A stretch of 64,000 nt of DNA from Capra hircus (lineage: Eukaryota; Chordata; Mammalia; Artiodactyla; Bovidae): the NCBI RefSeq assembly GCF_001704415.2, contig NC_030819.1:87083272-87147271 (forward strand), read 5' to 3'. The translations under genes were made by a program, and so were the position numbers. Each line of letters starts with the position of its first letter. Position 1 is the first letter of the stretch. The notes below the pieces were generated by a model that did not search any database, was not told the origin of the DNA, and worked only from the letters and a program-made list of their open reading frames with translations. Positions 21,921 through 33,345 of this stretch are shown in pieces.

Positions 21921-22054
21921 ATGGCATCACTGACTCAGTGGACATGAGTTTGAGTATACTCTGGGAGTTGGTGATGGACAGGGAGGCCTGGTGTGCTGCA
22001 GTCAATGGGGTCGCAAAGAGTAGGACATGACTGAGTGACTGAACTGAACTGAAT

Positions 22055-22640
22055 GCATTTTTAAATATGTTGTATTAGAAATACTCATTCTCAGTGAGAG
22101 GGGCAGAAGTTTTTTATTCTGCATGTGATAACTAATATTTGCTATAAAGAGTTAGCTCAAGATAAACTCAAAGATAAATATCCTGAATTTTTACATAATA
22201 GCTCTCCTTGGTATCCCACTAATGCTTTAGAATGTATCTGCTCTTTCCTTATCAATAGTATTCCTGGTCTGTAGGAAGAATTCAATTTCATTTATCTCAT
22301 GTGTAAATTACAGGCAGCTTGGAATCAGTAAGGCACAGTATTGGATTTAAATTAAGGAAAGTGAGAGAGTGTAAGAGATCATGATATGGTTAGATATTGT
22401 GACTGAACTGTAATGGACTTTACTGCTAAATATCAAAAAGTACAAAACAGATGAAAAAGAGAGAGAATCATCAAAATTTGCCCATCTAGAGTCAGACTTG
22501 ATATATCATCACCTGATTTCTCTTACAGAAATCTTGGTACTCCTCTCCAATTTGTTGTTTCCTCCTCTCAATAAATCATCATTATCCAGCAAATTTTTAA
22601 AAAAGGTCACCATTTACTTTTGCCTTTACATCAACTCTCA
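22055..22640. other. Single-copy AT-rich spacer
   Basis: No recognised element or exon. Confidence 0.45.
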
Positions 22641-23620
22641 TAAGTCAGTTGTCGCTCATTCATGTCCAATTCTTTGAGACCCCATGGACCGCAGCATACC
22701 AGGCTTCCCTGTCCATCACCAACACCTGGAGCCTGCTCAGACCAATGTCCATCAAGTCAGTGATGTCATCCAACCATCTCATCCTCTGTTGTCCCCTTCT
22801 CCTTCTGCCTTCAATCTTTCCCAGCATCAGGATCCGCTCCAAAGAGTCAGTTCTTCGCATCAAGTGGCCAAAGTATTGGAGTTTCAGCTTCAGCATCAGT
22901 CCTTCCAATGAATATTCAGGACTGATTTGCTTTAGGATGGACTGGTTAGATCTCCTTGCAGTCCAAGAGACTCTTAATGGTAAACTTCTCCAACACCACA
23001 GTTCGGAAGCATCAATTCTTTGTCACTCAGCTTTCTTTATAGTCCAGCTCTCACATTCATACATGACTACTGGCAAAACCATAGTTTTGACTACACAGAC
23101 CTATGCTGGCAAAGCAATGTCTCTGCTTTTTAATATGCTGTCTCATTGGTCGTAACTTTTCTTCCAAGGAGCAAGCGTCTTTTAATTTCATGGCAGCAGT
23201 CACCAGCTGCAGTGATTTTGGAGCCCAAGAAAATAGTCTCTCACTGCTCCCATTTACCCCATCTATTTGTCATCAAATGATGCGACCACATTCCATGATC
23301 TTTATTTTTGGAATGTTGAATTTTAAGCCGGCTTTTTCAGTCTTCTCTTTCACTTTCATCAGGAAGTTATTTAGTTCCTCTTCACTTTCTGTCATAAGGA
23401 TGGTGTCATCTATGTATCTGAGATTATTGATAATTTCTCCTGGCATTCTTGATTTCAACTTGTGCTTCATTAAGCCTGGCATTTCGGATGATGTACTCTG
23501 CACATAAGTTAAATAAGTAGGGTGACAATAGACAGCCTTGACATATACCTTTCCCCATTTGGAACCAGTCTGTTATTCCATGTCTGGTTCTAACTGTTAC
23601 TTCTTGACCTGCATACACAT
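22641..23620 (-). mobile_element. BovB LINE (type 2), 5'-truncated, with RT remnant
   Basis: Minus-strand order: RT motif B (QMGKGICQGCLLSPYLFNLC, at 23500-23570), motif C as YIDD (frame 23273-23503 reads RYIDDTILMTESEEEL), then the C-terminal region. The copy starts inside the RT, so the endonuclease is missing. The overlapping 168- and 134-codon plus-strand frames are antisense shadows. Confidence 0.9.
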
Positions 23621-23649
23621 AGCTAATCCATCACCAAAGTCTGTGAGTT

Positions 23650-24110
23650 TTCAAAATTTTATTTTGTATTGGGATATAGCTAATTAACAATATCATTATG
23701 ACTTCAGGTGAACAGTGAAGGAAGTCACTCATACGTATATATGTATTGCTTTTTTCAATTAATTTTTATTGAAGTGTAGTTGATTTACATTGTTGTGTTA
23801 GTTTCTGCTGTATAGCAAAGTGAATCAGTTACACATACACATATATCCATTTACTTTTAGATTATTATTCCATGTAGTTATTGATTACTGAGTAGAGTTC
23901 CTGTACTATACAGTAGGTCCTTACTAGTCTACTTTATACATTGTAATGTGTACATGTCGATCCAGCTCTCCAAATTTATCCCTTCCTGCTGTTCCCCTTG
24001 GTAACCATAAGTTTGCTCTCTACATCTGTGACTCTATTTGTGTTTTGTAAATAAGTTCATTTCCAGCATTTTTTTTTTAACTTCCACATATAATTGTAAT
24101 ATTTTCCCTT
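23650..24110 (-). mobile_element. Older L1 3' UTR pieces
   Basis: Two blocks in antisense: attttgtattgggatatagc with gacttcaggtgaacagtg (23655-23745), and ttttattgaagtgtagttg with tttctgctgtatagcaaag and cagtaggtccttact (23760-24110). They are two related artiodactyl L1 3' ends lying next to each other. Non-coding. Confidence 0.7.
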
Positions 24111-24299
24111 CTCTGTCTGACTCTATTTTACAATATATCTCAAATGTTTTCTTTTCATCTCTACCCAAGCCCAGGTTTTCCTCACCTCACTGGGAGTTTA
24201 ATATTAGTAGATAACCTGTCTTATATACTCTACTTTTATCAACAATGAAATCAGTTTTGTCATAGTAGAATAATTTTTTAAAGTAAGTTTTAAAAATCA

Positions 24300-24480
24300 G
24301 CACTCATCAGTCCTCTGACTTAAATCTTCCAACAATCTTTTATTGCAATCTGAATGAAAACATTTTCCAAATTATAACTTTCAGTGTCCTGAATGATGTC
24401 ATTGCTAATTTCTCCCATTTCTTCTGATACCTCAATCTAAGATGACTTGTTTCATTACTTTTTTTCTCTTACTTGGGATG
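24300..24480 (+). mobile_element. Possible L2 fragment
   Basis: tctgacttaaatcttccaac, tttattgcaatctgaatg and cctgaatgatgtcattgc follow the L2 order 'ctgcttaaaaccctcc ... cattgcactt ... gatctggcc'. Heavily diverged. Confidence 0.4.
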
Positions 24481-25920
24481 TAGTTTTCAAATTCCTAGCA
24501 GTTGACATATGTTATATAACTATATATGTATGTATATGTAATTTACATATTCATATTTTAAATATATGACAAATGAGAAAATAAATACATGTAAGTCAGC
24601 TCTCTGCCTTCTCCACAGTTCCTTATGTCAGTAAGGGATTAGTCACAGTGACTCCAAAGGAAGTCTAAACCCACTTTTCAGTGACAACCACTTGTTAAGC
24701 TTGTTAAGCTAAGTCTCCAACCACAACACTCCAGGCAAGACTGGACTCTGCTTTGCACTCATTCCAATCTTGTTCTTAGCTTTTTTATCATAATTTGCCT
24801 GGAATATGACAGAAACTAAGTATAGTTCTTTTATGAGATGAGGCAACAAATCTAAAAATGAACTAACATAAGGCTACACACTGTTGAAACATGGAGATAA
24901 CACATTGTTGAAAGAATATTTATTTAATCATTCCATAGATATATACTGAGTATTTTACCAGTTGTTCCAGATTTTGTTGGGGTTGAGGTATATAAAATTG
25001 AGAGTGCAGAATCCCTTTAAAAATTACAAAGATTACTTTTTCAACTTTCACTAAAGCATGTGACATGTGAAAACGTGCTTAGGGCTTCTCGCTATTGCTT
25101 ATGCAAATGAGGGGTCTGAAAGTTAAGTGTAGTATCCTTGATGGCAAGTGGTGAGAGCTGTCTGAGAGCTGACAAAACATTGTACCATTTACCAATCAGT
25201 TGTGAAAGACATCCCAGCTCTGAAAGAGACAGTCAATAGTGAAGAATTATAATAAATATTAAAAATGCTGAGGTCAAGGGAAATCCAGGGTGCTTTAAAG
25301 CAAAGTAGAGGACTGCTTGGGGAAGGCCTTATGGAAGAAGTAGCATTGTGTCAGAGTGTTTTAGCTCAGACTTGCCCTTGCCAGGAAAATAGCCTTAAGG
25401 GGAGAGGATGGTATTAATGAAAATGAGGTACAACAGTGCGACAGAGGTGATAGCCTTTGCAAAAGCACTGAGGTGTAGAAGAGGTTGTCAGACTTGTGAA
25501 CCGTCAATCTAAGGGGGAAGCATCAAGCACTGATGACAGCGGAGGGCAGATATCCATTCAAAAAAACTGGTGTCACACTAAGGAGCCTGTTTTCTCCTGA
25601 AAGTCACTGAACATGTTTAAATTGGGAAATAATTGAAAACTCTGTGTCTTGATAATGTTATTCTTTTGGTAATGTAGAAAATCAGTTGAAGTAGAACAAG
25701 ATTGGAACCAACAGGAATACATAGTGTGCTGTTTTTTTTAAACAGTGATGAGGAAAATAATAAAGGCTTCAAAATAAGGCATCTGGAAGACACCTACTTC
25801 CAGTTCATGTTCTTCATTCAAAGAGGAATTATTTAAACAATGCAAAATATAGTGGGAATTTTAATCTCATTAATAACAGGAACATTAGGAAATTGAGTAT
25901 CCTGGCTAATTGTCTCCAAT
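24481..25920. other. Single-copy spacer with a possible ancient repeat
   Basis: A TA/TG-rich run at 24510-24550. At 25310-25610 the phrases cttggggaaggcc, tttgcaaaagcactgagg, aaggagcctg and tgaaagtcactgaac resemble a common old mammalian interspersed repeat that I cannot name with confidence. No exon seen. Confidence 0.4.
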
Positions 25921-26163
25921 CTGCTCCTACTGGGCCTCCCTGGTGGCTCTGCAGTAAACTATCCACCTGCAATTCAGGAGCTGCAGGAGATGCAGGTTCA
26001 GTCCTGGGGTCAGGAAGATCCTCTGGAGGGTAACATGGCAAACCACTCCAGTGTTCTTGCTTGGAGAATCCAGTGGACAGAGGAACCTGGTAGGCCACTG
26101 TTCATAGGATCACAAAGAGTCAGACATAACTGAAGCAATTTAGCACACACACTGCTCCTACTG
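25921..26163 (+). mobile_element. Bov-tA SINE with exact 12-bp target duplication
   Basis: Element 25933-26151: gcctccctggtggctctgc head, tgcaggttcagtcctgggg internal region, cataactgaagcaatttagc tail. ctgctcctactg is present at 25921-25932 and 26152-26163. Confidence 0.95.
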
Positions 26164-27147
26164 CACCAAACTTAACAGTTAATTAAACTTCAGTTTTCTA
26201 GTCTGTGGAATGGGAAAAATGACCCAGAAAATCTCTGAAGTTGCCTCGCAATTTTAAAATTCTATGGACTGCACAATTTGTCCCATTTCTATTATAGAGC
26301 TCTTTTTTTTCTATTTTCTATTTCTATTTCTATTTTCTATTTATTGCTCTTTTCTGCAAGTTAGGAAAAGAAAATGAGCTCATTAACTTGGAATGAATCC
26401 TCCAATTGTTCTGCCTTATATCTAGAATGCCAAGCATTAAGATAGATTTTTACAAATAGTAATTAAAAAATTAGTTGTCTTTAATGAAAAGGTTCTTCAA
26501 AAGAAGAGTATACTTTACCCAGATGGCCAATATAGGAAAAGTTAATAAAAGGATGTTGGTGCCAAAGATAAAACTGATAGACTTTAATATAATAAATAAA
26601 ATATCACCATGGTCTTCATATATTTCCTTGACTAAATAACATTGCATGTCCTTTTGATTTATGGAGTACCTTAAGGCATATTTCTTATCAGATCATGTTA
26701 ACCATGACTTTGGACAATACGATAGAGAAAATATAAAGTAGGTGGTCAGATTTCTTTGGTGTGTCATGCCTATTGTCTTAGATAACAAGTTTTGTTTTTT
26801 TTTTAATAAGTTATAGTGCCATTTTTAGTGTTAACATTGAAGCCACAATAAATATTTAACAGGAAAATAAAATGCAGAAATAAGCGCATCTAAAGACATA
26901 AATAGACAATCTGACTTGGTTCCATGAATGCAGGAATTTTACCCTGCATTTCCAAATTTGTCTTAATAACACTGTATCCTTTCTATTGTAGGTTAAATTT
27001 ATTTTCAAAATAACACTGCTATATTAGTGAATATTAAAGGGACAAATAAAGTTGTAAAGATTTAAACAGTATCTATGTCTGAAATAAAAATGGAATGATA
27101 ATTCATGCAGGTATTTCATTAACATAAAGAAGAGTATAATTTAAATA
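26164..27147. other. Single-copy AT-rich spacer with a CTATTT repeat
   Basis: Pyrimidine-rich simple repeat of ctattt-like units at 26305-26346. Otherwise nothing recognised. Confidence 0.5.
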
Positions 27148-27212
27148 TAAATTCTATTTTATTTTTTAATATAAATTTATTTATTTTAATTGGAGGCGAA
27201 TTACTTTATTAA
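27148..27212 (-). mobile_element. Very short L1 3' terminus
   Basis: T/A-rich tail, then ttattttaattggaggcgaa and ttacttta, the last ~60 bp of the ruminant L1 3' end in antisense. No clear target duplication. Confidence 0.7.
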
Positions 27213-28156
27213 AGAGTTAACTGTTTTCTCTTATGCCATCATAGCAGAAATTGTCTCTCTCTCTTTCAACATATCATATGTTATTTATCTTAAAATAACA
27301 TAAATTAATAGTTATGTACAACTAAGCACCTCAACATTCCATGGTTATAAATTCAGTTTAAGCTGTTTTAAATAGTTCTAATATTTAATTCTAACTGCAG
27401 TTTTGTTGAGGTGCTCCTATTCTCCACTTCAAAAACCTGGTATCAAGCAAGTGCTTATGCATAATTTACTATGTATACACATGTCAGCAAGCCATTCAAG
27501 ACACCTAATCAATATATATTCAAAATAATGTGTTTTATTTTACAAATGGAGACACAGAGAATAGAATTTCTTGTGTTTGAACATATTTGAGTCCAAAACA
27601 GCAATTTTATATGATTCATGTAATATGTGAGATATTTCATATAGTTTATACTAATGTGTGAGAGTCATTAAAAAAACTTTCTTTTTTCAAGAATTTTAAT
27701 TAATTAAAGACCATTTTTGGAACATTAATATATAAAGTATAGGATATAATAAACCAAAAGCAAGGAAAGCTGCATTGTGAAAAGATCACATTTTCAAATA
27801 TACTAGAACCAAAACCTAAAAAAAAAACAAAAAACAAACAAACAAAAAAAAACCTGCCAGTTCTGGACTCGATTTTCCCCTCAGCTGAGGCATCATAAGA
27901 ACCAGAAGCTCTCTGTTGAGTAGTTCCAAATTATCTATGGAAGAAAAGGGGAAAACACACATGTCAAGTCTTCTATGGGGGTCACCTGGAACTCCAACTG
28001 CAAAGTACATGACTTTGAAGCCATCATACTAGAAATACATACTTCACAGGTGGCAGCGATGCCAGATGGAGATGAAGCCTTGTACATTTAACCAAATAAA
28101 CTAAAAAAATGTTTGGTGAGATTTTAGGTAAATTAAATTAGCAAGAATATGTGTTA
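27213..28156. other. Single-copy spacer
   Basis: An (AAAC)n-type A-rich run at 27818-27853. The 64-codon minus-strand frame at 27816-28010 ends in that run and shows no family resemblance. Confidence 0.45.
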
Positions 28157-28357
28157 ATCACTCAGTTAAGTTCAACTCTTTGTAATCATATGGACTGGAG
28201 CTCACCAGTCTCTCCTGTCAATTGAACTCTCCAGACAAGAATACTGAAGTGGATAGCCATTCCTTCCTCCAGGGGATCTTCCTGACCCAGGAATCGAACC
28301 CAGGTCTCAAGCATTGTTGGCAGATTCTTTACCATCAGATCCATCAGGGAAGCCCAG
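28157..28357 (-). mobile_element. Bov-tA SINE
   Basis: cactcagttaagttcaactc, gacaagaatactgaagtgg, caggggatcttcctgaccc and caggaatcgaacccagg, ending catcagggaagccc. Confidence 0.88.
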
Positions 28358-28362
28358 AAGAT

Positions 28363-28387
28363 TGTAATTGACATGATGTCAATTACA
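28363..28387. repeat. 11-bp perfect inverted repeat with 3-nt loop
   Basis: tgtaattgaca and tgtcaattaca around tga. A further partial copy, gcaattgacatg, follows at about 28393-28404. It lies at the tRNA-head side of the Bov-tA just upstream. Confidence 0.85.
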
Positions 28388-28887
28388 TGATTGCAATTGA
28401 CATGTTAGGACTGTTTTATTCTAGTAAGATACTGGGGAAAGTACAATAAAATAAGGACTTTAGAGCAGAGTAGATCCTCCTTTTTCATATTTTCTCTTTG
28501 CATTAATGCCCTTGTAAAGAACTGTTTTAAAAATATGAACATTTTAGAATTTGGCTGTTCAGTGCTAAGTTTAGAGTGACTTACTCCCCCTCACCAAAAG
28601 AATATATATTCCATGGCACATGTGGGAAAAGATAATTATGACAAAGAAAACTCTGCTACAGACTAGTGTGAGCCAAAGAGAAGCTTTAAAAAGTATGTGG
28701 TGAAATAAAATGTTCAATAGAATTACTATATTAAAACAAAACAAAGTTAGGTAGTAACTTACATCACTTTGAGTTGATCTTGAGGAGAGATTGGGAAGCT
28801 CATCATAAATTATATATCCTCTGAGTAATATATAAAGCCACAAAGAATTTCTGGCAATCAGAAAAAAAGACAAATAGCTCAATAGGA
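28388..28887. other. Single-copy AT-rich spacer
   Basis: No recognised element. The 167-codon minus-strand frame at 28571-29074 starts in the neighbouring L1 endonuclease region and reads out into this spacer. Confidence 0.4.
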
Positions 28888-29523
28888 TTTCTAATTTCAT
28901 AGCACTGTGATCAGAAAAGATGCTTGATAAAATTTCAGTTTTCTTAAAGCTACCAAAACTCACTTTATGTCCCAGCATGTGTTCAATCCTACAGAATATT
29001 CCATATGAATTTGAGAGGGATGTATAGTCTGTTGCTTTTGGATGAAATGTTCTATAAATATTAATTAACTCCATCTTGTCTAAAGTGTCACTTAAGGCCT
29101 CTTAGTTCTTATTAATTTTCTATCTGGATGATCTGCCAGAAAGAATTTTCATTTGTATATATTCCACTAATATCAGATATTCCTTTAATATATATTATAT
29201 ATTTATATATAAATATATATGTATAATGTTTATATGTTCTTAATTGAACCCTTCATCAGCATGTAGTGTCCTTTGTCTCTTATAACAGTCTTTTTTAACA
29301 TTATTTTGACTGATATGAGTTACTACTCCAGCTTTCATTTTATTTCCATCTGTATGGAATATGTTTTCCAGCTCTTTACTCAGTATTAAAGTGTCTCTAG
29401 GTCTGAATGGGTCTCTTGTAGATAGCATATATACGAGTCTTATTTTGTATCCACACATCCACACATCCACATGTCTTTTGGTTGGTGCATTTAATCCATT
29501 TACATTTATGATTACTGATATGT

Positions 29524-29822
29524 ATGATACTATTTGGAGAAGAAAATGGCAACTCACTCCAGTACTCTTGCCTGGAAAATCCCACGGATGTAGCCTGGTA
29601 GTCTACACTCCATGGGATCTCAAAGAGTAGAACACGACTGAACGAATTCATTTTCACTTTTCACTTTCACACATTGGAGAAGGAAATGGCAACCCACTCC
29701 AGTGTTCTTGCCTGAAAAATCTCAGGGACGGAGGAGCCTGGTGGGCTGCCATCTATGGGGTTGTACAGACTTGGACACGACTGAAGCAACTTAGCAGCAG
29801 CAGCAGAAGCATGATACTATTT
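29524..29822 (+). mobile_element. Bov-A2 SINE with exact 12-bp target duplication
   Basis: Element 29536-29810: ggagaagaaaatggcaactc start, dimer linker ttcacttttcactttcac, and (CAG)n tail ttagcagcagcagcagaagc. Flanked by atgatactattt at 29524-29535 and 29811-29822. Confidence 0.95.
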
Positions 29823-29833
29823 AGGCTTTCCTA

Positions 29834-30900
29834 CTGACTGTGTGGATCACAATAAACTGTGGAAAATTCTGAGAGAGACGGGAATACCAGACCACCTGAC
29901 CTGCCTCTTGAGAAATCTGTATGCAGGTCAGGAAGCAACAGTTAGAACTGGACATGGAACAACAAACTGGTTCCAAATAGGAAAAGGAATGTGTCAAGGC
30001 TGCATATTGTCACCCTGTTTATTTAACTTCTATGCAGAGTATTTCATGAGAAACGCTGGACTGGAAGAAACACAACCTGGAATCAAGATTACCAGGAGAA
30101 ATATCAATAACTTCAGCTATGCAGATGACACCACCCTTATGTCAGAAAGTGAAGAGGAGCTAAAAACCTCTTGATGAAAGTGAAAGTGGAAAGTGAAAAA
30201 GTTGGCTTAAAGTTCAACATTCAGAAAACAAAGATCATGGCATCCGGTCCCATCACTTGATGGAGAATAGATGGGGAAACAGTAGAAACAGCGTCAGACT
30301 TTATTTTGGGGGCTCCAAAATCACTGCAGATGGTGACTGCAGCCATGAAATTAAAAGACGCTTACTCCTTGGAAGAAAAGTTATGACCAACCTAGATAGC
30401 CTATTCAAAAGCAGAGATATTACTTTGCTGAGTAAGGTCCATCTAGTCAAGGCTATGGTTTTTCCAGTGGTCATGTATGGATGTGAGTGTCGGACTGTGA
30501 AGAAGGCTGAGCGCCGAAGAATTCATGCGTTTGAACTGTCGTGTTGGGGAAGACTCTTGAGCGTCCCTTGAACTTCAAAGAGATCCAACCAGTCCATTCT
30601 GAAGGAGATCAGCCCTGGGATTTCTTTGGAAGGAATGATGTTAAAGCTGAAACTCCAGTACTCTGGGCACCTCATACAAAGAGTTGACTCATTGGAAAAG
30701 ACTCTGATGCTGGGAGGGATTGGGGGCAGGAGGAGAAGGGGAAGACAGAGGATGAGATGGCTGGGTGGCATCACTGACTCGATGGACGTGAGTCTGAGTG
30801 AACTTCGGATGTTGGTGATGGACAGGGAGGCCTGGCATACTGCGATTCATGGGGTCGCTAAGAGTCGGACAATACCGAGTGATGGAACTGAACTGAACTG
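29834..30900 (+). mobile_element. BovB LINE fragment (type 1) nested in a Bov-tA
   Basis: Starts at the middle of RT motif A (gactgtgtggatcacaataa) and continues through motifs B and C and the C-terminal region to the tail aactgaactgaactga. 5'-truncated. Confidence 0.93.
29842..30174 (+). pseudogene. BovB reverse transcriptase remnant, motifs B and C in one open frame
   Basis: A 110-codon open frame keeps contiguous palm sequence: DHNKLWKIL, then NLYAGQEATVRTGHGTTNWF, motif B GKGMCQGCILSPCLFNFYAE, and motif C SYADDTTLMSESEEEL. Both catalytic aspartates of YADD remain. The upstream endonuclease and motif A aspartate are missing because of 5' truncation, and the frame ends soon after motif C (aaaacctcttga). 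One of the better-preserved BovB RT cores here, but not a functional gene. Confidence 0.88.
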
Positions 30901-32399
30901 AGTGGCTCAGAGGTAAAGAATCTGTCTGCAATGCATGAGCCACAGGCACGGCAGATTCGACCTCTGGGTTTGGAAGAGCCCCTAGAGGAAGGCATGGCAA
31001 CCCACTGCAATAGTCTTGCCTGGAGAATCCCATAGACAGAGGATCCTAGCAGGCTACAGTCCACAGGATTGCAGGGTTTGACATGACTGAAGCAACATAG
31101 CACAGAATAGCATAGCACATGATCCTATTACCATCTTCTTAATTGTTTTGGGTTTATTTTGTGTGCATTTTTTCCTTTTTTGCATGTGTTTCCTGCCTAG
31201 AGAATTTCCTTTAGCATTTGTTGTAAGGCTGGTTTGGTGGTGCTGAATTCTCTTAATTTTTGCTTGTCTGGGAAGCTTTTGATCTCTCCATCATCTGAAG
31301 GAGAGTCTTGCTGGGTAGAGTATTCTTGGTTGTAGTTTCTTCCCTTTCATCACTTTCAATATATCATGCTATATCCTTCTGGTTTGTAGAGTCTCTGTTG
31401 AGAAATCAGCTAATAACCTTACTGGAGTTCCCTTGCACATTATTTGTTATTTTTCCTTTGTTGTTTTTAATATTTTGTCCTTAGTTTTTTTTTCAGTTTA
31501 ATTACTGTGTGTTTTGGTGTGCTCCTCCTGGGTCTTATCTTGCCTGGAACTCTCTAAGCATGCTGAATTTTGTTGACTATTTTCTTTCCCATGTTAAGGA
31601 ATTTTTCAGCTATTATTTCTTCAAATATTTCTGAGGTGTTTCTCTCTTTTCTGGCACCCCTATAATGTGAATGTTGGTGTTTTTAGCATTCTCCCTGAAG
31701 TCTCTTAGGCTGTCTTTTTTTTTTTTTAATTTTATTTTTTTTTACCTATTCTGTTCTGCTGCAGTGATTTCCACTATTCTGTCTTCCAGGTCACTTATAC
31801 ATTATTATTTGTCAGTTATTCTACTATTGATTTCTTATAGTGTGTTGCTCTCTGTTTCTTTGCTCTTTAGTTCTTTTGGATTTTGGTAAACATTTCTTGC
31901 ATCTTCCCCATTCTTTTTCTGAGATCCTAGATCATCTTCATTATCATTATTGTAAATTATTTTCCTGGAAAGTTGCCTATGTCCATTTCATTTACTTATT
32001 TTTCTGGGATTTTATCTTATCCCTTCACTTGGATATTGTCCTCTGCCTTTTCACTTTGATATTTAACACTCTGTGATTGTGGTTTTCATTCTTGAGGCTG
32101 CTTGATTATAGTTCTTCTTTGTACATCTAACTGCCCTCTGGTAGAAGAGGATAAGAGGCTTGCACAAGCTTCTTGATGGGAAAGACTACTATTGTTGAAG
32201 AATCTCCAGCAGAGACATGTGTTGGTTGTGACTCACCACAGGGGTAGGACACCAGAAGCAATAGTCTTGGGATGTTTTTCCCTGGTGTGAGCCCCACTTA
32301 TTGCAATATAACTACATTCACAGTGTTGTACCTTATATCCATGTGATTTATTTAAAACAGGAACTTTGCATCTCTTTATCCCTTTCACCTTTCCCATTT

Positions 32400-33290
32400 T
32401 GTTGTTTTCCTCTATTTCTTTGTAATGATTGCTGAGGAATGCTTTCTTATCTCTTCTTGCTATTCTTTGGAACTCTGCATTCAGATGCTTGTATCTTTTC
32501 TTTTCTCCTTTGCTTTTCACTTCTCTTCATTTCACAGCTATTTGTAAGGCTTTCTCAGACAGCCGTTTTGCTTTTTTGCATTTCTTTTCCATGGGGATGG
32601 TCTTGATCCCTGTCTCCTGTACAATGTCATGAACCTCAGTCCATAGTTCATCAGGCACTCTATCTATCAGATCTAGGCCCTTAAATCTATTTCTCATTTC
32701 CACTGTATAATCATAAGGGATTTGATTTAGGTCATACCTGAATGGTCTAGTGGTTTTCCCTACTTTCTTCAATTTAAGTCTGAATTTGGCAATAAGGAGT
32801 TCATGATCTGAGCCACAGTCAGCTCCTGGTCTTGTTTTCTTTTTTGACTTGTATAGAGCTTCTCCATCTTTGGCTGCAAAGAATATATTCAATCTGATTT
32901 CAGTGTTGACCATGTGTAGAGTCTTTTCTTGTGTTGTTGCAAGAGGGTGTTTGCTATGACCAGTGCATTTTCTTGGCAAAACTCTATTAGTCTTTGCCCT
33001 GCTTCATTCTGTATTCCAAATTTGCCTGTGACTCAAGGTGTTTCTTGACTTCCTACTTTTGCATTCCTGTCTCCTATAATGAAAAGGACATCTTTTTTGG
33101 GTATTAGTTCTAAAAGGTCTTGTAGGTCTTCATAGAACCATTCATCTTCAGCTTCTTCAGCATTACTGGTTAGGGCATAGACTTGGATTACTGTAATATT
33201 GAATGGTTTGCCTTGGAAAAAAACAGAGATCATTCTGTCTTTTTTGAGATTGCATCCAAGTACTGCATTTCAGACTCTTAATGACCATGA
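32400..33290 (-). pseudogene. BovB endonuclease pseudogene (inverted half)
   Basis: Minus-strand frames 33033-33233 and 32527-32979 carry APE-type endonuclease blocks: PFNITVIQVYALTSNAEEAE, EWFYEDLQDLLELIPKKDVL, FIIGDRNAKVGSQE (normally GDWNAKVG), then TRPGADCGSDHELLIAKFRL with the catalytic histidine, then the linker KVGKTTRPFRYDLNQIPYDY. In a live BovB this domain nicks the target. The frame breaks at the CENALVIAN block and the RT lies on the other strand, so no protein can be made. Confidence 0.87.
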
Positions 33291-33345
33291 TGGTTACTCC
33301 ATTTCTTCAATCAAAGGACCATGATGGCTACTCCATTTCTTCAAA

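Larger units (their letters stand above)
19500..22054 (+). mobile_element. BovB LINE (type 2), split by a minus-strand L1
   Basis: Left piece 19500-19600 (gctagcaaagtaatgctcaa, then a gatgttcaagatgg block) is the RT start. Right piece 20888-22054 resumes at cagaggaaccagagatcaaa and runs to the tail gtgactgaactgaactga. The order fits one copy whose middle received an L1 together with about 250 bp of unassigned sequence. Type 2 markers: ctgaatattcattggaagg and aaagattgaaggtggg. Confidence 0.88.
29823..31118 (+). mobile_element. Bov-tA SINE split by a BovB
   Basis: The first 11 bp of the SINE (aggctttccta, 29823-29833) are separated from the rest (gtggctcagaggtaaagaat, from 30901) by a complete BovB fragment. 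The joined order matches the Bov-tA head. Flanks are atgatactattt (29811-29822) and atgatcctatta (31119-31130), so the SINE used the same target site as the neighbouring Bov-A2. Confidence 0.85.
28888..32300 (-). mobile_element. L1 5' half (endonuclease, ORF1, 5' UTR), interrupted by SINEs and BovB
   Basis: Minus strand, element 5' to 3': 5' UTR (32300 to about 31980, with gaggcttgcacaagcttc), ORF1 (about 31960-31190, with agcatttgttgtaaggctgg and ctgggtagagtattcttgg opposite), inter-ORF (31130-31190), ORF2 endonuclease (29523 to 28888, with catagcactgtgatcagaaa opposite). RT and 3' end are missing beyond 28888. At the inter-ORF junction a Bov-A2, a Bov-tA and a BovB have accumulated (29524-31130). 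All frames are broken. Confidence 0.85.

Noticed and set aside
22649..23155. 168-codon frame
   Set aside because: Antisense to the BovB 3' half. Listed as a recurrent antisense frame in findings but not annotated as a gene.
27816..28010. 64-codon minus-strand frame in otherwise single-copy DNA
   Set aside because: Ends in a phenylalanine run from a poly-A/AAAC tract; no family, no splice context, no tail on the correct side for a processed pseudogene.
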